A stretch of DNA of 64,000 nt from Cryomorphaceae bacterium. Lineage in GTDB: Bacteria; Bacteroidota; Bacteroidia; Flavobacteriales; UBA7430. The notes beneath the pieces are model-generated. The model was not told where the DNA came from, made no database searches, and saw nothing but the letters and a program-made list of their open reading frames with translations. Made by a program: the position numbers and the translations under genes. Shown one piece after another: positions 31,420-43,629 of the stretch. The stretch lies in contig BOWN01000003.1 in the NCBI GenBank assembly GCA_019649675.1, positions 1 through 64,000 of the forward strand, read 5' to 3'. Every line of letters starts with the position of its first letter. Position 1 is the stretch's first letter.

Positions 31420-32391
31420 TTACACCACCATCAGATTACAACCCCTTATGTCACTTGCATCAAATCGACCTGTAACCTCAAAAGTGTTGTTTTCATTTAT
31501 TTTTCCCAAGTCTTGACTTGCAATAAATGAGCAAGAATTAACATTAGCCAAGTCAATAATATTTATGCCCCCAGTCTTTTTATTATTAGACAAAGGATCG
31601 TTGGCATCCCTACAGGAAATACGCATCCATGGTGGGGATTCAAAAACCCCATCACCTTTTGAATATGCTTGCGATAAAAGTTCGGTCATTCCATATTCAG
31701 AATGAATTTTTTGGACATTAAAGTGTTTGCACAAAATATTGTGTAACTCCTCTCTTACCATTTCTTTTCGTTTACCTTTCATTCCTCCAGTCTCCATAAC
31801 AATTGTATTTTTTAGTTTTACAGGGTATTTTTCTACAAATTCAAGAAGAGCAAAACTAACACCGATTAATAATGTTTTTCGGTTTTGGCGCTCTAGTCCT
31901 AGTAATAAATTACTTAACTCTTGGTGTTCGTTAAGATAGAAACCATTTTCTTTTTTCTCAGAATATTTTATAAGTTTTTCACACATGTAAATTAACGAAG
32001 ACCCAGACCTCTCCATATATGAAGGCAATAGAGCAAGGATGGTGTAATCCATTACATTTCCATAAAAATGTTCAAATCCCAAAGCAAAGCTTTTCTTGTA
32101 AATACTTAGGTCATTAACGATATGTTTGCTTTGTTTACCGCTCGTTCCACTACTGGTAAATACAGTATCAAAATTTTTGGATTTACATACCACATCTTGA
32201 TGTTTAAAGAACTCGATTGGCAGGAAGGGAATTTGACTTAAATTTTTAACATTTTTTGGGTTTACGTTAAGGAGTTTCAAATAGGTTTTGTAAACGGAAT
32301 TATTCTTTGCTTGATACTTAAAAATCTCCAGCGCAGTAGCTTCAAATGAATTGTCAGTATGATTTTGAAAAATTTTGTTTTCCCATTTCAT
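31420..32391 (-). CDS. LuxE/acyl-protein synthetase-like adenylating enzyme
   Basis: 323 residues, related to LuxE and PaaK-type adenylate-forming enzymes. The AMP-binding loop is VFTSSGTSGKQSKHIV (about residues 79-94); METGGMKGKRKEMVREEL and HSEYGMTELLSQAYSKG follow (the YGMTE adenine-binding motif), and the Asp near the C-terminus is in EVTGRFDASDIRGCN. Expected to activate a carboxylate as acyl-AMP; the acceptor is not known. Such proteins are common single genes in Flavobacteriia, often called acyltransferase. Intact frame, minus strand, convergent with tyrS. Confidence 0.8.
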   Translation of the reverse strand: MKWENKIFQNHTDNSFEATALEIFKYQAKNNSVYKTYLKLLNVNPKNVKNLSQIPFLPIEFFKHQDVVCKSKNFDTVFTSSGTSGKQSKHIVNDLSIYKKSFALGFEHFYGNVMDYTILALLPSYMERSGSSLIYMCEKLIKYSEKKENGFYLNEHQELSNLLLGLERQNRKTLLIGVSFALLEFVEKYPVKLKNTIVMETGGMKGKRKEMVREELHNILCKHFNVQKIHSEYGMTELLSQAYSKGDGVFESPPWMRISCRDANDPLSNNKKTGGINIIDLANVNSCSFIASQDLGKINENNTFEVTGRFDASDIRGCNLMVV

Positions 32392-32485
32392 TATCTAGTT
32401 CTTAGAAGATGCTTTTATTGGAAATGTACCAAGACGTTGATTACATAATACTTTACAAATTTACTATTATTTATCACACTTCAAG

Positions 32486-32656
32486 TCATTTTGTATGGTA
32501 GTTTTTAATCTGTTTATTGAGCATTACTTGTGCTAACATGGCTAGTTTGGTGTAGTCGCGTAATAGATGTATATTAGCAATAGTATAAGGCTTGTCAAAA
32601 TAAAACATCTTCTCTTTTAAGTTTAGAGTTTTGTTTTTGGCAAGGTATTTGTACAT
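32486..32656 (-). CDS. Small hypothetical protein, 56 residues
   Basis: An open frame from an ATG at 32656 to a TGA at 32486, in an otherwise empty gap. The peptide (starting MYKYLAKNKTLNLKEKMFYF) is basic, helix-prone, and has no signal peptide or motif I recognise. It could be a fragment of a longer gene broken by indels or chance. Kept because composition and length are better than random here. Confidence 0.3.
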   Translation of the reverse strand: MYKYLAKNKTLNLKEKMFYFDKPYTIANIHLLRDYTKLAMLAQVMLNKQIKNYHTK

Positions 32657-32705
32657 TAAATTTGATCTCTTTTATTTTGTAGAGACGAAACCTAAAATTA
32701 TTGAT

Positions 32706-35700
32706 ATGAAAACTCTCTCCTTTCAGGTAAATTCCTGATAAAATCAATTGTTCTCGTATTCTTTTTGCGAGTTCTTTTTACAATGTTTCAGCACAACAAA
32801 AAGTTGTTGGAGGCGTTGATGTAGACATTAAAGATTATCCGTGGCAAGTAGCTGTTGATTATGGCTGCGGTGGCTCCATTATTGGAGACTCGTGGGTTTT
32901 AACTGCAGCACATTGTGTTGGAGGAGGCGTAAATTATATTTATGCTGGAAACTCTGCACCATATGCTTCTGGTGGTGAAACCTATTCAGTAGTAAATGTT
33001 ATAACTCATCCGCTTTATGGTTCTGGTACAAGTTACTCCCATGATTTTGCTCTTGTTGAAATAGAAGGAGAATTTAACTTTTCAAACCCAAATATTGGGA
33101 AAATAGATTTGATTAGTGAAGCAGATGTCTTGGCTGGTTCTGAAGATGCTGGAGTAATGTCGACTATTACTGGTTGGGGACTCTTTCTTCCGGTGGAGCT
33201 ATGGCTTCTACATTACAAATGGTTCAAGCACCAATTGTTTCAAATGATGTAGCATGTGGTGCTGCTACTGACGAAAATGGTAACTCAGGTGATTATGGAT
33301 GTAGTTCTCTTGATGGTTCTATGATTTGTGCTGGTGATTTAATTGATGGAGGAGAAGATGCATGTCAAGGAGATTCAGGTGGACCTTTGGTTGTTAGAAG
33401 TTTAATTGATAATAGATGGTTATTAATTGGTGCGACTAGTTGGGGATATGGATGTGCAGATGTTAATTATCCAGGTGTATGGGCTAGAGTATCTTATGTC
33501 ATAGACTGGATTGAAGATAATGCAGATGTTAATAGTGAATACGGATGTATGGATGCTACTGCGTGTAATTACAGTTCTGAGGCTATTTATAATGTTCCTG
33601 AAGCATGTATTTATGAAGTAGATGAATGTGGTGAATGTGGTGGTGATGGTCCGGCGCCGGGTTATGATTGCGAAGGAAATTGTGTGACAGGTGAAACATT
33701 AGTTATAGAAATGTCAGATTCTTATGGAGATGGATGGAATGGAAGCAATTTAGTTATTAATGGCGTTTCGGTCACACTTAGCTCTGGGAGTTCTGGGTCT
33801 GAAATTTTGTGCTTCGATTCTACAGAAGGTTGTAACGAAGTGACTGTAAGTGAAGGTTCTTGGCCTTCTGAAGTTTCATGGACTATTTCTGATGGTAATG
33901 GAAACGTTTTATTAACTGGTGGCGCTCCGTACAGCGGAGGATTTGGTGCTGAAAATTGCGGCCCGCCTGTATTAGGATGTATGGATTCTTTAGCGCTTAA
34001 CTTCAACCCACTAGCGGTTGAAGATGACGGCTCATGTCAATATCCTATTGACTGTTCTGGGTTAACTTCTGTTTTAGTTGAAGTGACTGATGGAGGTTGG
34101 CCTTCAGAAGTTTCTTGGGAGCTAGGAGACTTTTCTGGTGGTGTTGGCTCAACTAATGTTTGTTTAGAAGATGGTTGTATTAGTTTTAAAATGTATGATT
34201 CTTATGGAGACGGCTGGAACGGAAGTGAAGTTACAATCACTTCTGAAGGCGGAGATATTTTAATGATTGGTACACTGGATTCTGGGTCTGAAGGAACTTT
34301 ATTCTTTGGATTAAATTACGAAGGAGATTGCGGTCCTGTTCTTGGTTGTATGGATCTTAATGCATTAAATTTTAATTCTGAAGCAACACAAGACGACGGA
34401 TCTTGTACTTATCCGGTTTCTGGTTGTACCGATGCAGAGGCTTTAAACTTTAACGATGAAGCAGAAGTAGACGATGGTTCTTGTTATTATGATTATGATG
34501 TTTTAGGATGTATGGATTCAAATGCTGATAATTTTAACCCTGAAGCAACTTATGATGATGGGTCATGTAGTTATCCTTGCCCTGATGGACAAATTGCAGA
34601 TTGTGACGGTAGTGGAGAGTGTCATCCAGCGTCATGGCTCGGTGATGGTTATGCAGACTGTGAAGACCAAACATGGGGTGCAGACCTTTCTTGTTATGAT
34701 AATGATGGAGGTGACTGTGGTGAAATTGTGCCTGATGGGTTTGGTTGTATGGATTCTACAGCATTAAATTATGATCCTGAAGCACTTGAAGACGATGGTT
34801 CATGTGAATATCCAATTGATTGTAGTGGGTTGACTTATGTTACAATTGATGTCGGAGGTGGTTCATGGCAAAGTGAAGTTTCTTGGTCTATATCAGGTTT
34901 TTCAGGCTCTGTAGGTTCAACAGATGCTTGTCTAGAGGATGGATGTTTAACTTTCACAATGCTTGACTCTTATGGAGATGGTTGGAATGGTAATGTAGTG
35001 ACAATAACTTCTGAACAAGGCGATGTTTTATTAACTGGTACTTTAGATAGCGGTTCGGAGGGGACATTGAGTTTTGGCTTAAACTTTGACGGAGACTGTG
35101 GCCCTGTTTTTGGATGTACAGATGCCAATGCACTTAATTCTAATGAAGAAGCAACATAGATGATGGATCGTGTGAATATCCTGTTACAGGTTGTACAGAT
35201 AGTACAGCTTTGAATTATAATCCTGATGCAGTAGAAGAAGATGGTTCATGTGAATACCCAATTGATTGTGATGACTTGAATTATCTTACAATAGATGTTA
35301 CAGATGGATATTATCCTTCTGAAGTTTCTTGGTCTATTGGAAATGTGAATGGTGGAGTTGGTTCAACAGCAGCTTGTTTAGAAGATGGTTGTCTTACATT
35401 TAATATGTTTGACTCATGGGGAGACGGCTGGAACGAAAGTTATGTTACTATTTCTAACGAGTTTGGTGATACATTACTAAACGGAACATTAGAAGCAGGT
35501 GAGCAAGGAGTTTTATTCTTTGCTTTAAACGAAGAATGTGAAGATGGTCCAATATTCGGATGTACAGATTCTATTGCTTTAAATTATAATGAAAATGCAA
35601 ATTCAGATGATGGTTCATGTGAATATGATAATTCGTGTATTTGTCCTGAAATATATGAGCCAGTTTGTGGTGCTAATGGTATCACGTATTCTAATTCATG

Positions 35701-38017
35701 TTTCGCTGATTGTGATGCCGTGACTTATTCTGAAGGTGTTTGTGATGATGAGCCAGTGGATTGTGATTATGAAACATTTACACTAAACATGTCTGATTCA
35801 TACGGCGATGGTTGGAATGGAAATACATTTGAGGTAGCTGGTCAATCTCTTACTTTAGAATTTGGATCTGAAGGAACAGCTTTGGTTTGTATTGATATGA
35901 CATCATGTAATACTATTACAGTTGGTGGTGGTTTATGGCAAGAAGAAGTTTCATGGACTCTTGGAGAACTATCAGGGGGAGCTCCTTATGATGGTCAGAT
36001 AGGTGATTGTGGTGAAGTCTCAGGATGTACGGATGAATTAGCTTTAAATTATAATCCTAATGCAACTGTAGATGATGGGTCATGTGATTATGACATTATA
36101 ATTGATTATGGAGCTTGTACTGATCCTAACGCTATTAATTATGACCCTAATGCTACTTTTGATGACGGGTCATGTGAGTATGAAAATACTTGTAATGGTC
36201 TAGCTGCTACATTAACATTAATAACTGTTAATTACGGATCTGAGATATCATGGTCTTTGGTTAGTTCTGCTGGAGAGGTTGTTGGCTCAGGTAATGGTTA
36301 TTCAAATGATGCTTCTTATCAGTCTAGTTTATGTTTAGATCAAGGTGTATCTTATTCTTTTGAGGCTAATGACTCATACGGAGACGGCTGGAACGGCGGT
36401 TATTTCATAATAGAAACATCTGAATGTGAATTAGTATCAGGCGGTTCAGACTTTACTAGTGGTTCATTTGCTGAATATACATTTACAGCTTCTTGTGGTG
36501 ATTCTGATCCTTGTGCTGCTGTTGATTGTGGTCCTGGATATGAATGTGTTGATGGTGATTGTATTTTGATAGATGTAGCTCCATGGGATGTATATATCAC
36601 CGGAACTAATCACACCATTGTTATAGATGGATCTGCAGTGATTGATCTTGGAGAAAATACTTTAGAAGTTGGTGATGCATTAGGAGTATTCTTTACAGAT
36701 GATAATGGAGACCTTCAATGTGCTGGCCAAACAACATGGACAGGTTCCAATGGAGCGATTGCAGCCCAAGGAGATGATACAACAACTGATGAATTGGATG
36801 GATTCGTTCCTGGTTCTGAATTTGTATGGATGATTTGGGATGCATCAGAGAGTGTTGAAATTATGGTGCTTGCGACTTACAATGAAGCGCTTAACGATCA
36901 AGGTAACTTTGTTGTAAATGGTTATTCCGCGTTAGCTGGCTTAACTTATATGCCTGTAGGTCCATCTGAGCAGTTACTTGTTATGCCTTCAGGATGGTCT
37001 AACTTCTCAACATACATGAGTTCTGAAAATATGGATATGGTCGCTTTCCTTAGTCCAATCATATCTGATGTAATTATTGCTAAGGATAACGCAGGGTTAG
37101 CTTATTTACCAGAATGGAACTTTAATGGTATTGGTGATTTACAAGTTGGTCAAGGTTATCAAGTTAAACTATCTAATGCAAACGAACTTCTTGTTTCAGG
37201 CGAATATATGATGCCTGAAGATAACCCGATTGATTTATTAGCTGGGTGGAACATGATAGGATATTTGCGTACAGAGCCAGCAGCAGCAGATGCAGTTTTG
37301 GCAGACATAACATCTACTGGTAATCTAGTAATAGCTAAAGATTATAGTGGTAATGCTTATCTTCCAGAATGGAACTTTAATGGTATAGGCGATATGGTAG
37401 CTGGCGAAGCTTACCAACTTAAAGTAAATAACGCAGATGTACTTCAGTACTTATCTAATGATGATTCTTACAGAATGTCTTCTACTGAAGTTACAGAAAA
37501 CAATGTATCTCACTATTCTAAAGTAGCCCCTACAGATAACAACATGACTGTTGTTATTGAAGATGCTGCTTGGGATATTCTTCCAACAGAAGGATCTGAG
37601 ATTGCAGCGTTTGATAAAGATGGTAACATGGTAGGTTCTGCAATCTACTCTAGTCCTGTAACAGTTGTTACAGTGTGGGGTGATGATGCAACAACAACAT
37701 CTAAAGATGGTATGGTTGTTTCAGAATCAGTATCATTCAAAGTATGGAACACAAATGAAGTTAGTGACTTTACAGTTTCTAAATGGATTAAAGGGTTTTC
37801 TTCTTTTACCAAGTAGATGGTATTGGCGTAGCTTCTACTTTGAAACTAATAATACGATTACAGAGCTAAATGCTACAGAGAGGTATTGGAAAAAGTAATC
37901 AACGTATTAGGACAAGAAGTAAACTTGGATGATGAGCCATTCAAAGGAACAGTTCTATTCAACGTATACGATGATGGCCCCGTTGAAATTTGTTCAGAAA
38001 TTTTAACAGTCAATTAA
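32706..38017 (+). CDS. Secreted trypsin-like protease with Cys-rich repeats, Kazal domain and T9SS-like tail (frameshifted)
   Basis: About 1,770 residues. After a signal peptide ending NVSAQ the mature protease starts [20 protein letters not shown], the activation site of S1 zymogens. The catalytic His is in VLTAAHC (codon 32911), Asp in SHDFALVEI (33043) and Ser in [11 protein letters not shown] (33375). DACQGDSGG gives Asp at the specificity position, predicting cleavage after Lys or Arg. Then follow about eleven GC(M/T)D..A.N..P.A..DDGSC repeats, six domains with DS(Y/W)GDGWN, a Notch-like LNR segment (34580-34730), one Kazal-type domain (about 35634-35740) and two GWN/FNGIGD modules. The C-terminus, [18 protein letters not shown] to stop near 38017, resembles only the second half of a T9SS type A domain. 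Main frame breaks are at about 32735, 33170, 35157 and 37800-37900. Confidence 0.88.
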
Positions 38018-38021
38018 TGAT

Positions 38022-38056
38022 AAAAAAAGAGCTCTAATTTTAGAGCTCTTTTTTAT
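38022..38056 (+). terminator. Intrinsic terminator after the trypsin-like gene
   Basis: Perfect palindrome of AAAAAAGAGCTCTAA and its complement with a 2-4-base loop and T run, starting 5 bases after the stop. Confidence 0.9.
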
Positions 38057-38107
38057 GATTTCACTTTTTGTTTTAATTAAGATTATTATATTTCCCTTGC
38101 AAAACAT

Positions 38108-38185
38108 TCCTCCTTAGCTCAGTTGGTTAGAGCATCTGACTGTTAATCAGAGGGCCCTTTGGGTTTTCGAGCCAAGGGGGGAGCC
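38108..38185 (+). tRNA. tRNA-Asn (GTT), T-arm with extra bases
   Basis: Acceptor 5' strand TCCTCCT, D-arm GCTCAGTTGGTTAGAGC, anticodon arm TCTGACTGTTAATCAGA with anticodon GTT, and 3' end GGGGGGAGCC are all visible. The variable loop and T-arm read GGGCCCTTTGGGTTTTCGAG, with several extra bases compared with a normal GGTTCGAG-type arm, probably base-calling errors in homopolymers. Without correction it may not score as a functional tRNA. Its 3' end and following terminator are the same sequence as in the array repeats downstream. Confidence 0.85.
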
Positions 38186-38189
38186 TTAA

Positions 38190-38227
38190 GGACAACTTAA
38201 TATTTTTATTGAGTTGCCCTTTTTTTT
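38190..38227 (+). terminator. Terminator of tRNA-Asn
   Basis: GGACAACTTAAT...ATTGAGTTGCCC stem (one mismatch) with AT-rich loop and a long T run. It is almost identical to the hairpin of the first array repeat at 46959-46988. Confidence 0.85.
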
Positions 38228-38475
38228 ATGATGCTACAACCCTTGTCAATACTGAGAAAATGTAACAATGATTCATTGAAAAAAGCGGTTCGAACTTTTT
38301 TCCCGTTAAATTGTAATTTTTCAGTAAATATCGAACCAATAATTGTTTGTTTCTCTTCAAAGTCACAATCAGTAAGCCTTTTAGTGAGGTTTCGGATAAA
38401 GTTAATTCCGTTTTATCCAGGTATGGTAGTCCGTATTTTTCAAGAATTCTATTTTGTAGCTATTTGGTGTTAGCT
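38206..38475 (-). pseudogene. 3' end of a serine recombinase gene (remnant, copy 1)
   Basis: On the minus strand one frame reads GINFIRNLTKRLTDCDFEEK, then QTIIGSIFTEKLQFNGKKVR and TAFFNESLLHFLSID, ending GCSIIKKRATQ at a stop inside the tRNA terminator. This is the typical C-terminus of Bacteroidota recombinase-family proteins of the serine (resolvase/invertase) superfamily: EEKQxIIGSIFxEKLxFxGKKVRT. The catalytic N-terminal domain is absent; upstream sequence is non-coding. The same fragment, longer, is present at 46975-47395. Seen directly: a truncated 3' end placed head-on against the tRNA. Confidence 0.72.
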
Positions 38476-38610
38476 AATTAGACAACAATTAAGTAACAAT
38501 TTGTTCAATATATTTTTAGTGTTTATTTATTCTAGTATAAACTTCATTTTAAACACTCTAACAATATGTTTGCACTGTTTAATTATCATTAACTAAAAAT
38601 AAAACCCCTA

Positions 38611-41600
38611 ATGAAAACAAAAAAACTCATTTCATTTATTCTGTTGTCTTTTATGGCAACATTAACCTATGCACAAGGTGATGAGTTGTATCATCAAATG
38701 TGACAGGTACAGCATATTGGACAGCTAACAACACATATCATTTAGATGGTGGTGTATTTGTTGAGCCAGGAGCTACATTACATATTGAAGCTGGAACAGT
38801 TGTAAAGGTATGCCAGGTCAAGGTGAAGAGTCATCATACTTATGTGTGCGAAAGGTGCTCAAATATTTGCAGAAGGAACTGCAGATGCTCAATTATATTC
38901 ACATTTGAAGCAGATCCATTAGATGGTTCAACTCCGTTAACTACAAGAGGACAATGGGGAGGATTTAGTATTAGGTGAAGCAGGATTAAATTCAACTCCG
39001 GGTGTGTCAAGTATAGAAGGTATTCCAACAAACGTTCCATTTGGACAGTATGGAGGGAACAATGATGCAGATAATTCAGGAGTTATTACTTACGTATCTA
39101 TTCGTCACGGTGGTACTGAGATTGGTGCTGGTAATGAGATTAATGGATTCACATTAGGTGGTGTAGGGTCAGGAACTACAATTAATAATGTTGAGGTTAT
39201 TGCAAATGCTGATGACGGTATTGAGTTCTTTGGTGGAACTGTAAGTATTCAAAATGCGATGGTAGCAGGAGTTGGCGACGACAGCTATGATTATGATGAA
39301 GGTTGGAGAGGTCAGTTAAATAGTAACTGGGTAGCTGTAGCCTCTTCAGATGACGGTGATAGAGGTGGAGAGCATGATGGTGGAACAGATCCAGGAGACA
39401 GCTCAACCATATGCAACACCAACTATTACTTACGCTACTTTTGTTGGTAGAGGAGTAGATGCAGGAAAGCGTGCATTAACTTTTAGAGATAACGCTGGTG
39501 GAAATTATTCAAATTCAGTATTCTTCAACTACGCTAAAGGTGTAGATGTTGAAGATTTATCAGAAGGTGAAGATTCATATTCACGATTCTTGAGTGGTGA
39601 TTTAACATTTACAAATAACGTTGTAGATTGTGGTTCGAATGCATTTGTTACATCACAAGGTGAGGATTTATCTGCTTACTTTAATGCAAACGGTAATTCA
39701 ACATCATCTAATCATGGTCTAACATGGTCACCAAGTTAGTTTAGCAGGTCGAGCAGACTGGGTCATGGACATTAGCAATGACTTAGGTTGGGTTTTCCCG
39801 GGGGCGTTCAGGGGATGTAGTTGTATCATCAAAAGGCATAAACATATTGGACAGCTAACAACCCTATCATTTAAAGGGGTGTATTTGTTGAGCCAGGAGC
39901 ACATTACATATTGAAGCTGGAACAGTTGAAAAAGGGATGCCAGGTCAAGGTGAAGAGTCATCATACTTATGTGTGGCGAAAGGTGCTCAAATATTTGCAG
40001 AAGGAACTGCAGATGCTCCAATTATATTCACATTTGAAGCAGATCCATTAGATGGTTCAACTCCGTTAACTACAAGAGGACAATGGGGAGGATTAATAGT
40101 ATTAGGTGAAGCAGGATTAAATTCAACTCCGGGTGTGTCAAGTATAGAAGGTATTCCAACAAACGTTCCATTTGGACAGTATGGAGGGAACAATGATGCA
40201 GATAATTCAGGAGTTATTACTTACGTATCTATTCGTCACGGTGGTACTGAGATTGGTGCTGGTAATGAGATTAATGGATTCACATTAGGTGGTGTAGGAT
40301 CAGGAACTACAATTAATAATGTTGAGGTTATTGCAAATGCTGATGACGGTATTGAGTTCTTTGGTGGAACTGTAAGTATTCAAAATGCGATGGTAGCAGG
40401 AGTTGGCGACGACAGCTATGATTATGATGAAGGTTGGAGAGGTCAGTTAAATAGTAACTGGGTAGCTGTAGCCTCTTCAGATGACGGTGATAGAGGTGGA
40501 GAGCATGATGGTGGAACAGATCCAGAGACAGCTCAACCATATGCAACACCAACTATTACTTACGCTACTTTTGTTGGTAGAGGAGTAGATGCAGGAAAGC
40601 GTGCATTAACTTTTAGAGATAACGCTGGTGGAAATTATTCAAATTCAGTATTCTTCAACTACGCTAAAGGTGTAGATGTTGAAGATTTATCAGAAGGTGA
40701 AGATTCATATTCACGATTCTTGAGCGGAGAATTAACATTTACAAATAACGTTGTAGATTGTGGTTCGAATGCATTTGTTACATCACAAGGTGAGGATTTA
40801 TCTGCTTACTTTAATGCAAACGGTAATTCAACATCATCTAATCATGGTCTAACATGGTCACCTAGTGCAGTTAGTTTAGCAGGTCGAGCAGACTGGGCAT
40901 CATGGACATTAGCAATGACTTCAGGTTGGGTTTCTCCAGGTGAGGTCGTTCAAGGTGATGTAGTTGTATCATCAAATGTGACAGGTACAGCATATTGGAC
41001 AGCTAACAACACATATCATTTAGATGGTGGTGTATTTGTTGAGCCAGGAGCTACATTACATATTGAAGCTGGAACAGTTGTAAAAGGTATGCCAGGTCAA
41101 GGTGAAGAGTCATCATACTTATGTGTGGCGAAAGGTGCTCAAATATTTGCAGAAGGAACTGCAGATGCTCCAATTATATTCACATTTGAAGCAGATCCAT
41201 TAGATGGTTCAACCCTTAACTACAAGAGGACAATGGGGGGGATTAATAGTATTAGGTGAAGCAGGATTAAATTCAACTCGGTTGTCGTATAGAAGGTATT
41301 CCAACAAACGTTCCATTTGGACAGTATGGAGGGGAAAAATGATGCAGATAATTCAGGAGTTATTACTTACGTATCTATTCGTCACGGTGGTTTAGATTGG
41401 TGCTGGTAATGAGATTAATGGATTCCCTTAGGGGGTGTAGGATCAGGAACTACAATTAATAATGTTGAGGGTTTTGCAAATGCTGATGACGGTATTGAGT
41501 TCTTTGGGGGAACTGTAAGTTCAGAGCGTTGTAACGAGTGGCGACGACAGCTTTGGGGTTATGATGAAGGTTGGGGGGTCAATTAAATTACTGGTTACTT

Positions 41601-43543
41601 TTCCCTCAGATGACGGTGATAGAGGGGAGAGCATGATGGGGAACAGATCCGGGGAAGCTCAACCATATGCAACCCAAAAAAAGCTACTTTGGTAGAGGAG
41701 TAGATGGGAAAGCGGGATTAACTTTTAGAGATAAATTTTGGGGGTTATTCAATTCATATTTTCAATTGGGGTAAAGGTGAATTTGAAGATTTATCAGAAG
41801 GTGAATTCCCGATTCTTGATGGTGATTTAACATTTACAATAACGTTGTAGATTGTGGTTCGAATACATTTGTTACATCACAAGGTGAAGATTTATCTGAA
41901 TACTTTAAGCAAACGGTAATTCAACATCATCTGATCATGGTCTTTCATATAGCTCAACTGTTCAAGGTGTTCAAATTCTGATAAAGGGGCTTTCAATGCT
42001 CTAACAGGAAATTGGGCATCATGGACCCTAGCAATGTCTTCAGGTTGGTTAAGTTATGAATTACCTTCTGGTTTATCGATCCATCGGCTAATAATTTTAA
42101 TCCATTTGCTTCAAATGATGATGGCTCTTGTGAGTATGGTTGTACACCTGATTGGGATGTTGTAGTAACTGATCAAAACCACTCAATTTTCATTAATGGT
42201 CAATGGTTTGATGTTGATGGGAATTCAATGAGTGAGGGTTCTTTGATTGGGGTCTTTTATGATAATGGATCTGACGAATTAGCATGTGCAGGTTACGCTG
42301 AAATTGGAACTGGAACTGTTCAGATAGCAGCTATGGGTGATGACTCTCAAACAGATGAAATCGATGGATTGGTTGCAGGTAAAGAGTTAGTTTATCATGT
42401 ATGGGATGCTTCTACTTGTGAAGTTTATTCAGGTACAGTTGAATATACTAATGGGCCTCAAGTATTCACTGGAAATGGAATTACATTTATTAATAATATT
42501 TATGCATCTCCATTTGGACCAACTGAACAGTTAATGGCTTTACCTAGTGGCTGGTCATGTTCTCATGTTATATGCTTCCTGACAACTTAGCACTTGATGC
42601 TTTTTTATCTGAAGTCGTTGATGATGTAATTATCGCTAAAGACTATCTTGGAGCGGCATATTTACCTGAATTCAACTTTAATGGTGTTGGAGATATGGAA
42701 GTTGGTCAAGGATATCAAATTAAAATGACTAATTCTAATCAATTTAATGTAACAGGTGAGTATTTAGATCCATCTGAAAATCCAATTTTACTTCCAGAGG
42801 GTTGGTTTATGGTAGGATATTTAAGAGAAGGCCAGCTCCAGCAGACTTGGTATTTGCAGATATTGTATCTGATGTAATAATTGCTAAAGACTATTTAGGA
42901 GCTGCATACTTACCAGAATTTAATTTTAATGGTATTGGAGATATGGAAGCCGGTATAGGTTACCAGGTAAAGACTGCACAATGCTGTCACTCTCCAGTAC
43001 TTATCAACGATGATTCTTACAGAATGTCTGCTATTGAAGTTACTGAAAACAATGTGTCTCACTTTGCAAAACTTGCCAGATAACAACATGACTGTTGTTA
43101 TTGAAGATGCTGCTTGGGATGTTCTTCCAACAGAAGGGCTGAGATTGCAGCGTTTGATAAAGATGGTAACATGGTTGGTTCTGCAATTTACTCTAGCCCT
43201 GTAACAGTTCTTACAGTATGGGGTGATGATGCAACAACAACATCTAAAGATGGTATGCTTGTTTCAGAATCAGTTTCATTTAAAGTTTGGAACACAAATG
43301 AAGTTAGTGACTTTACGGTTGCTAAATGGATTGAAGGTTCTTCTTCTTACCAAGTAGATGGTATTAGCGTAGCTTCTACAATTGAAACTAATAATGTGAT
43401 GACTGAACTTAATGCTTCAGAGAGTATTGGTTAAAGTAATCAACGTATTAGGACAAGTAAACTTGGATGATGAACCATTCAAAGGAACAGTTCTATTCAA
43501 CGTATACGATGATGGTTCTGTAGAAAATTTGTTAGGTAATTAA
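38611..43543 (+). CDS. Secreted protein with three ~380-residue beta-helix-like repeats and T9SS-like tail (frameshifted)
   Basis: Starts MKTKKLISFILLSFMATLTYAQ, a clear signal peptide. Three tandem copies of an approximately 380-residue unit follow. Each opens GTAYWTANNTYHLDGGVFVE and includes GTVVKGMPGQGEESSYLCVA, RGQWGGLIVLGEAGLNSTPG, DNSGVITYVSIRHGGTEIGAG and GGEHDGGTDPETAQPYATP. This resembles right-handed beta-helix surface proteins of Bacteroidota. The second copy (39937-41259) is cleanest and the third is badly degraded by indels. After about 42070 come a partial DDGSC repeat, an Ig-like part (GVFYDNGSDELACAGYAEIG), two GWN/FNGIGD modules and the same C-terminal region as the trypsin-like protein, stopping at 43543. 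No enzymatic motif; likely an adhesin or surface-layer protein. Confidence 0.82.
38700..42060 (+). repeat. Three tandem 1.14-kb coding repeats
   Basis: Period measured from the shared GTGACAGG anchor at 38700 and 40978: two periods of 1,139 bases. Units are about 38700-39836, 39837-40977 and 40978-42060. Units 1 and 2 are almost identical over long stretches at DNA level. Copy number could be mis-assembled. Confidence 0.85.
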
Positions 43544-43560
43544 TTTTTATATGTAACTAA

Positions 43561-43595
43561 ATGATAGGCTACTTTTTAAAAAGTAGCCTATCATT
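43561..43595 (+). terminator. Intrinsic terminator after the beta-helix repeat gene
   Basis: Perfect inverted repeat ATGATAGGCTACTTTTT / AAAAAGTAGCCTATCAT, 18 bases after the stop, followed by an AT-rich stretch. Confidence 0.85.
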
Positions 43596-43629
43596 ATTTT
43601 AAATTAAAATTTAAACAAAAAACAAAATT

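Noticed and set aside
39197-40552. Repeated minus-strand frames rich in His, Leu and Tyr
   Set aside because: They are antisense shadows of the tandem beta-helix repeats and recur only because the repeats do.
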